Part shown: positions 6,128 through 12,242 of the stretch, piece after piece
How positions within the stretch are numbered: the first letter of the stretch is position 1
Layout: every line of letters begins with the position of its first letter
Source: JADJPL01 sp964607915
Lineage (GTDB): Bacteria; Bacteroidota; Bacteroidia; Chitinophagales; Saprospiraceae
DNA: 12,242 bases
Reading direction: 5' to 3'
NCBI GenBank assembly: GCA_964607915.1
Contig: CAZSMU010000118.1
Location: forward strand, 1 to 12,242
Notes under the pieces: generated by a model
Databases searched by the model: none
Seen by the model: only the letters and a program-made list of their open reading frames with translations
What the model was told of the DNA's origin: nothing
Program-made: the position numbers and the translations under genes

Positions 6128-8533
6128 ATGTTCAAACACATTCCGGCCATCGCGTTCGCTTTGGCCATCCCTTTTCTATCTGCCGCACAGGATAAATTGC
6201 TCGTGCCCGGCCTGCAACAGGAGGTCGAAATCCTGGTAGATCAATGGGGTATACCCCATATCTATGCCAAAACAGAAGAAGACTTGTTTTTTGCTCAGGG
6301 CTACTACGCTGCCAAAGACCGCTTGTTCCAGTTCGAAATCTGGCGACGACAGGCGACCGGTACCGTCGCCGAAATCCTGGGGCCCCGCGAACTGAAACGG
6401 GATATCGGCAGCCGTCTGTTCCGATTCCGGGGCGATATGGAAAGAGAATTGCAACATTATCACCCCCGAGGGTCGACTATCATCCGCGCTTTTGTGAAAG
6501 GGGTAAATGCCTATATCCAAAAAACCCGCCAGGAGCCCGGCCTTCTTCCCGAGGAATTCCGCCTGCTGGGCATCACCCCAGGGTTATGGACTCCGGAAAT
6601 CGTCGTCTCCCGACACCAGGGCCTCCTCGGCAATATCCGGGAGGAGCTCTCCACCGCCCGCGCCGTAAGCTTGCTCGGCCCGGAAAAGGTCGTGGAACTC
6701 TCCTGGTTTCACCCCCATACCCCCGACTTGTCTCTGGATACGCTCATCAGCAAAGACCTGTTAGCCAAAGACCTGCTGGAACCGTATAACGCTTTTCGCC
6801 GCCCCCTGCGATTCCGCCCAGAAGACCTGGTGGCCGCCAACGTGCGCAACACCGGGGAATCCTACCACGCGCTGGCACTCGAAGAAGAACAGAGGTGGAA
6901 AACCGAGCAGCGCATCGGAAAAGAAATCATCGGCAGCAACAACTGGATTGTCTCCGGCAAACATACGCAAAGCGCATACCCGATGCTGGCCAATGACCCG
7001 CACCGGGCGCTTTCCGCACCCTCCCTGCGCTACATGGCTCACCTGGTTGCGCCCGGCTGGAACGTGATCGGGGGAGGCGAACCTACTATCCCGGGAATCT
7101 CCATCGGCCATAACGAATTCGGCGCCTGGGGACTGACCATCTTCAGCACAGATGCCGAAGACCTCCTGGTCTATGAAACGCATCCCGATAATCCCGATCT
7201 ATACCGCTATCAAGGGAAATGGGAAAAAATGGAGGTCGTTTACGACACGATCTTCGTCAAAGGAGCCGCCCCGGAACGGGTGGCGCTGCGCTACACCCGC
7301 CATGGCCCCGTCGTGTTTCAGGATGCTGAAATGAACCGGGCCTGCGCCGTCCGCTGTGGTTGGCTGGACATCGGTGGTGCCCCCTACCTGGCCTCCCTGC
7401 GCATGAACCAATGCAAAACCTGGGAGGAGTTCCGCCAGGCGTGCCAGTACAGCCATATCCCCGGGGAAAATATGATCTGGGCCGACAAAACAGGCCAAAT
7501 CGGATGGCAGGCAGTAGGTATAACGCCTATCCGCCGCAACTGGAGCGGCCTCGTACCCGTGCCCGGCGACGGCCGCTACGAGTGGGACGCTTACCTGCCC
7601 ATACAGGAACGCCCGCATACGCTGAACCCGGAAGCCGGCTATCTGGCTACGGCCAACGAAAACGTCACGCCCCCCGGATATCCCTACCCCGAAGCGCTGG
7701 GCTTCAATTGGTCAGACCCCTACCGCGGCGACCGCGCCTCCGAATTCCTCGCCTCCGGACGGAAATTCAGCCTCATGGATATGGCCCAACTGCAAACGGA
7801 TTACCTCTCGCTCGCCGCCAGACAGCTCACGCCCCTCCTGAAAGGCCTGAAACCCGATAACCCCCTGGTCGAAAAAGCTCGCTTGCTTCTGTTGAACTGG
7901 GACCATCGCCTCGAACGGGAATCCACCGCAGCTACGCTCTACAATGCCTGGGAAAACGCCCTGCGCACCCTGCTCACCGAACGCATCATCCCCGCCCCCG
8001 CCCGCCCATACCTCGACCTCCAACTCAAACAAGTGGTGGACTTGCTCGTCCTCCCCGACGGCCGCCTCGGCACAGACCCCTTGAAAGGCCGGGATAACCT
8101 ATTGCTCGAGGCGCTCTCTCAAGCAGTAGCACAGCTGACCCAAAAGCTGGGAAAAGATATGGCCACCTGGCAATACGGGAATTACAAACACGCCCTCATC
8201 AAACATCCGCTCAGCGACGCGTTGAGCGAAACCAGACGAAAATCTTTCGACGTAGGCCCCCTGCCCAGAGGAGGAAACGCCGGCACCGTCAACAATACCG
8301 GGAATGAGGCTAACCAAACCCACGGGGCTACCTTCCGGGTCATACTCGATACGGCAGACTGGGACCACGCCCTGGCAACCAACTCGCCGGGACAGTCGGG
8401 AGATGTGCGCCACCCACATTATCGAAATCTGTTCGAAACATGGGCAAACGACCGCTACTTCCCCATGTTCTACTCCTTGGAAAAAATCAAATCCGTCCTT
8501 TTTACCAAAATAGCGCTGGCACCAGCGCACTGA
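6128..8533 (+). CDS. Exported penicillin acylase-family Ntn hydrolase
   Basis: With the ATG at 6128 the product is 801 residues, the usual size for the penicillin G/AHL/cephalosporin acylase family. Residues 1-21 (MFKHIPAIAFALAIPFLSAAQ) are a signal peptide. The alpha part (about 22-245) carries the family start (VDQWGIPHIYAKTEEDLFFAQGY). A spacer precedes Gly269-Ser270, where autoproteolysis should release the beta subunit with Ser270 as N-terminal nucleophile (SNNWIVSG). Counting Ser270 as beta-1, His is at beta-23 (NDPHR), Asp at beta-73 and beta-76 (calcium-binding positions of E. coli penicillin acylase) and Asn at beta-241 (TANEN, oxyanion hole). All catalytic residues are therefore present. 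His at beta-23 is as in AHL and cephalosporin acylases rather than Gln as in penicillin G acylase, but this alone does not fix the substrate. An upstream in-frame ATG at 6059 would add 23 residues before the signal peptide and is rejected. It is tightly linked to the peptidase 4 bp downstream. Confidence 0.95.
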   Translation: MFKHIPAIAFALAIPFLSAAQDKLLVPGLQQEVEILVDQWGIPHIYAKTEEDLFFAQGYYAAKDRLFQFEIWRRQATGTVAEILGPRELKRDIGSRLFRFRGDMERELQHYHPRGSTIIRAFVKGVNAYIQKTRQEPGLLPEEFRLLGITPGLWTPEIVVSRHQGLLGNIREELSTARAVSLLGPEKVVELSWFHPHTPDLSLDTLISKDLLAKDLLEPYNAFRRPLRFRPEDLVAANVRNTGESYHALALEEEQRWKTEQRIGKEIIGSNNWIVSGKHTQSAYPMLANDPHRALSAPSLRYMAHLVAPGWNVIGGGEPTIPGISIGHNEFGAWGLTIFSTDAEDLLVYETHPDNPDLYRYQGKWEKMEVVYDTIFVKGAAPERVALRYTRHGPVVFQDAEMNRACAVRCGWLDIGGAPYLASLRMNQCKTWEEFRQACQYSHIPGENMIWADKTGQIGWQAVGITPIRRNWSGLVPVPGDGRYEWDAYLPIQERPHTLNPEAGYLATANENVTPPGYPYPEALGFNWSDPYRGDRASEFLASGRKFSLMDMAQLQTDYLSLAARQLTPLLKGLKPDNPLVEKARLLLLNWDHRLERESTAATLYNAWENALRTLLTERIIPAPARPYLDLQLKQVVDLLVLPDGRLGTDPLKGRDNLLLEALSQAVAQLTQKLGKDMATWQYGNYKHALIKHPLSDALSETRRKSFDVGPLPRGGNAGTVNNTGNEANQTHGATFRVILDTADWDHALATNSPGQSGDVRHPHYRNLFETWANDRYFPMFYSLEKIKSVLFTKIALAPAH

Positions 8534-8537
8534 TCGC

Positions 8538-9902
8538 ATGATGAACCGATTCACAGCCCTTCTTGCCCTGCTTTTGTGCCAGAGCGCCCTCCTGGCACAA
8601 ACCCCGCCAGCATTCGACCCGCGGATGTACGATATCGCAAAAGCGCCCTCCGCACAGCGCATCGAAGCCGATATCCGAAAATTGGTCAGCTTTGGCACGC
8701 GGAACACTTTCTCCGATACCGTGTCTGAAACCCGGGGCATAGGCGCCGCCCGCCGCTGGATCAAATCGGAGTTTGAAAAAATATCCGGCGCCTGCACCCA
8801 GTGCCTGGAGGTCTCCTTCCAATCGAGCATGGTAGCCGCCGGTACCTCCAACCGCATCCCCACGGATACCTGGATCGTCAACGTCTTAGCCGTGCAAAAG
8901 GGGTATCGCTATCCGGATAAGTACGTGATCATGTGTGGAGATATTGACTCCCGCGTGAGCGATGCCACCGATGCCGTAAAGGATTCCCCCGGGGCCAACG
9001 ACAACGCTTCCGGGATGGCCGGGGTGCTCGAAGCTGCCCGGGTACTGAGCCGGTACAAGTTTCCCGTCAGCATCCTCTATGCAGGCCTTTCGGGAGAAGA
9101 ACAGGGGCTCTGGGGCGGCCAACACCTCGCCAAAACAGCCAAAGCTGCCGGCTGGGAAATCATCGGTGTGCTCAACAACGATATGATCGGCAATATCGAA
9201 GGCATCAACGGGGAAATAGACAACCGCACCTTCCGCGTCTTTTCCGAACCCACCCCCGTCACCGACGGCGAGCGCGAATACGCGTGGAGAAGGGTCTATG
9301 GCGGAGAAGTAGATGGCCCCTCCCGGCAACTTGCCCGCTACATCGATCGCATGACCGACCTCTATTGCACCAACCTCGATGCCCTGCTGATCTATCGCCT
9401 GGACCGCTTCGGACGCGGCGGCCACCACCGCCCTTTCAACGACGAAGGATTCCCGGGCGTACGCATCATGGAAACCCACGAACAGTACAACCGACAGCAC
9501 CAGGATCTGCGGGTCGAAAATGGAATCGCCTACGGAGATGTCCTGGAAGGCGTAAACTTCCCCTACGCCGCCAAGTTGACCGGCGTCAACGCCATCACCC
9601 TCGCTGGCCTGGCTTGGGCCCCACCAGCCCCCCGCAATGTCCAGATCGGCGGCATCGTGCAACCGAGTACCCGTCTGAAATGGGACCCCGTCGCCGACCC
9701 GGATATCGTTGGCTACAAAATCTACTGGCGCGAGACCACCGCCCCACAGTGGCAACACGCTCGCTTCGTGGATAAAACCACTACCGACCATACGCTGGAT
9801 GGCATCATCATAGACAATTATTTGTTCGGAGTCGCCTCCGTCGGCAAAGACGGCAACGAAAGCGTGGTCGTATATCCCAATACCCTTCTTACAAGAAGAT
9901 AA
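8538..9902 (+). CDS. Exported M28-family metallopeptidase with C-terminal FnIII-like domain
   Basis: A 454-residue protein. Residues 1-20 are a signal peptide ending LLAQ. The M28 (aminopeptidase Y/S-type) domain spans about 35-358: bridging Asp155 in SPGANDNASG, general base Glu187 and zinc ligand Glu188 in SGEEQG, Asp215 in NNDMIG and His321 in NRQHQDL. The first zinc ligand, normally His in a GHxDS or AHxDS motif, is Asp135 here (CGDIDSR). Residues about 362-450 (PPAPRNVQI ... LKWDP ... VGYKIYWRE ... YLFGVASVGKDGNES) look like a fibronectin type III module, common at the ends of secreted Bacteroidota enzymes. There is no T9SS sorting tail. The protein probably acts in the periplasm or outside, removing N-terminal residues from peptides. 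ATG codons at 8538 and 8541 are both possible. The 4-bp gap to the acylase gene indicates cotranscription and probably translational coupling. Confidence 0.92.
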   Translation: MMNRFTALLALLLCQSALLAQTPPAFDPRMYDIAKAPSAQRIEADIRKLVSFGTRNTFSDTVSETRGIGAARRWIKSEFEKISGACTQCLEVSFQSSMVAAGTSNRIPTDTWIVNVLAVQKGYRYPDKYVIMCGDIDSRVSDATDAVKDSPGANDNASGMAGVLEAARVLSRYKFPVSILYAGLSGEEQGLWGGQHLAKTAKAAGWEIIGVLNNDMIGNIEGINGEIDNRTFRVFSEPTPVTDGEREYAWRRVYGGEVDGPSRQLARYIDRMTDLYCTNLDALLIYRLDRFGRGGHHRPFNDEGFPGVRIMETHEQYNRQHQDLRVENGIAYGDVLEGVNFPYAAKLTGVNAITLAGLAWAPPAPRNVQIGGIVQPSTRLKWDPVADPDIVGYKIYWRETTAPQWQHARFVDKTTTDHTLDGIIIDNYLFGVASVGKDGNESVVVYPNTLLTRR

Positions 9903-9940
9903 GCCTATAAAAAAATGCAGTAGCCATACAGGGTATATCG

Positions 9941-9992
9941 CCTGTTTCTTCGTCCTTACACTCAGGAATGTCCCTAAGGACGAAGAAACAGG
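9941..9992. repeat. 18-bp perfect inverted repeat between the peptidase and transporter genes
   Basis: The arms CCTGTTTCTTCGTCCTTA (9941-9958) and TAAGGACGAAGAAACAGG (9975-9992) are exact reverse complements around a 16-nt loop. In RNA this would be a very stable hairpin. It lies 38 bp after the peptidase stop and ends 34 bp before the preferred transporter start. No T-run follows, so a standard intrinsic terminator is not supported. It could still separate the two transcription units, protect mRNA ends, or be a small mobile palindrome. A second, shorter pairing (ACAGG 9928-9932 with CCTGT 9941-9945) competes with the base of the long stem. Confidence 0.85.
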
Positions 9993-10026
9993 GTGGGTGA
10001 TTTCAAATTACCCCCGACAAAAAAGT

Positions 10027-11346
10027 ATGCAAATGGAAACAAGTGCAAAGATTGGAGGTTACCGTTGGAGGATACTCGCTATGCTTTTTGCGGCGACCAC
10101 CATCAACTACATGGATCGCAGCATCATCGGGGTACTGGCACCGACCTTGCAGCACAAGGTGTTTGGATGGACGGATGCCGACTACGGCTATATCAGCGCC
10201 TCGTTCCAATTGGCGTACGGCCTGGGGATGCTCGGAATGGGCGCCCTGATAGATCGCATTGGTGCCAAGAAGGGATATACGCTTTCTATTGGCATATGGA
10301 GTGTTTTCGGCATGCTGCACGCCGTTGTACAACCTGCCTTCAGCTTCGCAGGCTTTATTTTTGCCCGTTTTGGCCTCGGTTTAGGGGAGTCGGGCAATTT
10401 TCCGGCCTGCATAAAGACCGTAGCGGAGTGGTTCCCGAAAAAAGAGCGCGCGTTTGCCACGGGTATATTCAATGCCGGCACCAACGTAGGTGCTATCCTC
10501 GCGCCCCTGATTATCCCCCTCATCGTCATGGACTCCGGGGAGAACTGGCAATTCGCGTTTCTGACGACCGGCGTCTTCAGCGCTATATGGGTAATCACCT
10601 GGCTCCGCACGTACCACAAGCCCGACGTGCATCCCAAGCTCAGCGCTGCGGAACTGGCCTACATCCGCAGTGACCAGACCGAAGAGAATCAGGTATCGGA
10701 GGGCCGGGTCTCCTGGGCAAAAGTGTTGCCGCTCCCGCAAACCTGGGCCTTCGCCATCGCCAAACTCACCGACGCCGTGTGGTGGTTCTACCTCTTCTGG
10801 GGAGGCAAGTATATCGCTGAAACCTTCGGTTTGAACATCAAAGGCTTGGGGCTGCCACTGATCATCATCTATCTCGTAGCTGATTTCGGGAGCATCTTCG
10901 GAGGCTGGATATCCGGCTTTTTCATCGGGAGAGGGTGGAGCGTCAACAAGGCGCGCAAATTGACCCTGCTGATGTGTGCGTTGATTATCCTGCCGGTCAT
11001 GTTCGTCACGATGACCGACAATAAATGGGTTGCGGTAGCGCTGATCGCATTAGGGGCCGGTGGGCATCAAGCCTGGTCTGCCAACGTATTCACGCTCGTA
11101 TCCGATGTGTTTCCCAAAAAAGCAACGGCCTCGGTCGTGGGCATCGGGGGCGCTATGGGGGCATTCGCAGGACTCGTAGCACATATCACGCTGGGAGAAT
11201 TGCTGACCTCCAGCGGCACGGGCACGTATTTCTTCGCTTTCCTCATTGCAGGCCTGCTGTACCTCACCGTACTGGGAGTCGCACATTTGCTCATGCCGCG
11301 GATGACTCCTCTGGGAGAAGACCTCAAACCGCTGGCAAAGGCATAA
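10027..11346 (+). CDS. MFS transporter, hexuronate (ExuT-like) family
   Basis: With the ATG at 10027 the product is 439 residues, with about 12 hydrophobic segments in two halves around a hydrophilic loop (about 195-230). TM1 contains NYMDR (27-31), the signature of the anion:cation symporter group that includes hexuronate, galactonate and glucarate carriers. The loop after TM2 carries the MFS motif A (GALIDRIGAKKG, 72-83). TM4 has the group's GLGLGESGNFPACIKTVAEWFP pattern (split here as family knowledge, not a measured match). The gene sits 20 bp before kduI, so the likely cargo is an unsaturated or simple uronate entering by proton symport across the inner membrane. A GTG at 9997 would add 10 residues but begins only 4 bases after the hairpin. 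The ATG at 10027 has the same AAAAAGT leader as kduI and is preferred. Confidence 0.9.
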   Translation: MQMETSAKIGGYRWRILAMLFAATTINYMDRSIIGVLAPTLQHKVFGWTDADYGYISASFQLAYGLGMLGMGALIDRIGAKKGYTLSIGIWSVFGMLHAVVQPAFSFAGFIFARFGLGLGESGNFPACIKTVAEWFPKKERAFATGIFNAGTNVGAILAPLIIPLIVMDSGENWQFAFLTTGVFSAIWVITWLRTYHKPDVHPKLSAAELAYIRSDQTEENQVSEGRVSWAKVLPLPQTWAFAIAKLTDAVWWFYLFWGGKYIAETFGLNIKGLGLPLIIIYLVADFGSIFGGWISGFFIGRGWSVNKARKLTLLMCALIILPVMFVTMTDNKWVAVALIALGAGGHQAWSANVFTLVSDVFPKKATASVVGIGGAMGAFAGLVAHITLGELLTSSGTGTYFFAFLIAGLLYLTVLGVAHLLMPRMTPLGEDLKPLAKA

Positions 11347-11366
11347 ATCGGGCTAAACTAAAAAGT

Positions 11367-12212
11367 ATGACTCAGGAGTTTTCCATACGCTATTCGCGAA
11401 GTGCCGATGAGCTGAAGACGTTCACGACCGCGCAGTGCCGCGAGCACTACCTCGTGAAGGGCCTGTTTCGGCCCAACCACGTAGAGATCGTGTATTCTAT
11501 GCAAGACCGCTTCATCATCGGCGGTGCCCAGCCGCAGGGTGAAGCGCTCCCCATGCCGGTCTTTGAGCCGCTCACCAAGGCAGACTTTTTCCTCGAGCGG
11601 CGGGAAATGGGCATCATCAACGTAGGCGGATCCGGAAAAGTCTATGCCGACGGCCAGGAATACCCGCTCGGGTTCAAGGATGCACTGTATATCGGCAGGG
11701 GAGTGCGCGAAGTAATATTTCACAGCGACGATGCGGCACAGCCGGCCAAATACTACTTCAATTCCACCACAGCCCATGCGGCACACCCGGCTGTACTCAT
11801 CCCACAGTCTGCGGTCACACCGGTAGAGCTTGGCGACACCGCCACCGCAAACCGAAGAAATATCTACCAGTACATCGTGGCACATCGAGTGGAGTCCTGC
11901 CAACTGGTCATGGGGCTCACGGAACTGCAAAGCCCAAGTGTCTGGAACACCTTCCCCCCTCATACGCATTACCGCCGGAACGAAGTCTATTTCTACTTCG
12001 ACCTTCCCCCCGATCAACTGGTGCTGCACCTGATGGGAGAGCCCACAGAGACGCGCCATCTGATGCTGCGCAATGAGGAAGCCGTCATCTCTCCGGAATG
12101 GTCCATCCACTCCGGAGCGGGTACCTGCGCCTACGCCTTTATCTGGGGCATGGGAGGAGAAAACAGAGAGTACTCGGATATGGATAAAGTGGAGCCTTCT
12201 CAGTTGCGGTAG
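11367..12212 (+). CDS. kduI: 5-keto-4-deoxyuronate isomerase (4-deoxy-L-threo-5-hexosulose-uronate ketol-isomerase)
   Basis: A 281-residue cupin-fold enzyme (EC 5.3.1.17) that converts 5-keto-4-deoxyuronate to 3-deoxy-D-glycero-2,5-hexodiulosonate in the breakdown of unsaturated uronates from pectin and related polymers. The zinc site is complete: His199, His201, Glu206 (PPHTHYRRNE) and His248 (WSIHSG), each shifted by exactly 3 from His196, His198, Glu203 and His245 of E. coli KduI. The N-terminal half carries the family's YSMQDRFIIGGAQP region and GFKDALYIGRG. Length agrees with the family (about 278). It follows the ExuT-like transporter by 20 bp, so both are probably one operon. The usual partner kduD (dehydrogenase) would be expected just beyond the right edge, but it is not seen in the 30 bases left. 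A longer in-frame reading starting inside the transporter gene (11025) is rejected. Confidence 0.97.
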   Translation: MTQEFSIRYSRSADELKTFTTAQCREHYLVKGLFRPNHVEIVYSMQDRFIIGGAQPQGEALPMPVFEPLTKADFFLERREMGIINVGGSGKVYADGQEYPLGFKDALYIGRGVREVIFHSDDAAQPAKYYFNSTTAHAAHPAVLIPQSAVTPVELGDTATANRRNIYQYIVAHRVESCQLVMGLTELQSPSVWNTFPPHTHYRRNEVYFYFDLPPDQLVLHLMGEPTETRHLMLRNEEAVISPEWSIHSGAGTCAYAFIWGMGGENREYSDMDKVEPSQLR

Positions 12213-12242
12213 GCGAGGCTGTATAAGATTGCAGACTTTGTA

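Noticed and set aside
8886..9791. 301-codon open frame on the minus strand opposite the M28 peptidase
   Set aside because: It is antisense to a gene with clear catalytic motifs and has a low-complexity Val/Gly/Asp composition. No homologous pattern is seen.
9941..9992. Intrinsic terminator for the peptidase gene
   Set aside because: The stem is perfect but the arms are not especially GC-rich at the base and no T-run follows on either strand.
9997..10026. GTG start (9997) for the MFS transporter
   Set aside because: It starts 4 bases after the strong hairpin and adds residues not typical of the family. The ATG at 10027 has the leader shared with kduI.
11025..11366. N-terminal extension of kduI inside the transporter gene
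   Set aside because: The extra residues are an out-of-frame reading of the transporter, while KduI homology and length fit a start at 11367.
1..12242. CRISPR array, tRNA or rRNA gene, transposase or integrase
   Set aside because: I read the gaps on both strands and saw no regularly spaced repeats, cloverleaf with CCA end, rRNA-like sequence, or recombinase motifs.

Overview
The window looks like chromosomal DNA of a Bacteroidota bacterium, possibly a marine or sludge-type member of the Saprospiria (inference). The grounds are a C-terminal tail resembling the type IX secretion (Por/T9SS) sorting domain at the left edge, A-rich leaders instead of clear Shine-Dalgarno sites, a TAnnTTTG-like -7 box upstream of accD, a TlpA-type lipoprotein, and a mix of exported hydrolases with a hexuronate catabolism pair. 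Base composition looks moderately GC-rich except for one AT-rich divergent intergenic region (by eye, not computed).

Layout. Positions 1-96 (+) hold the last 31 codons of a secreted protein. It converges on, and overlaps by 14 bp, a minus-strand pair: an 887-residue protein (83-2746) and, transcribed ahead of it, a thioredoxin-fold lipoprotein (2788-4134). The 887-residue protein is the most unusual gene here. It has an N-terminal TIR domain, a 150-residue Pro/Glu-rich linker, about six TPR-like repeats, a short coiled coil, and a complete NADP-type short-chain dehydrogenase/reductase (SDR) at the C terminus. An AT-rich divergent region (4135-4502) separates this pair from accD (4503-5387), which carries a candidate -7 box and a 16-bp palindrome in its leader.

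To the right, all genes are on the plus strand. They are a RidA-family protein with a signal peptide (5477-6031), a penicillin acylase-type Ntn hydrolase (6128-8533) and, 4 bp later, an exported M28 metallopeptidase with a C-terminal FnIII-like domain (8538-9902). These could act together outside the cytoplasm on acylated or peptide substrates (inference). After an 18-bp perfect inverted repeat comes an ExuT-like MFS transporter (10027-11346) and kduI (11367-12212), a two-gene unit for uptake and isomerisation of uronates released from pectin-like polymers.

The best candidate for something undescribed is the TIR-TPR-SDR fusion, which joins a potential NAD(P)-cleaving or signalling domain to an NADP-dependent oxidoreductase. 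Also notable are two intergenic palindromes sharing CCTGT/ACAGG ends, a secreted RidA, and an M28 peptidase with Asp where the family usually has its first zinc-ligand His.
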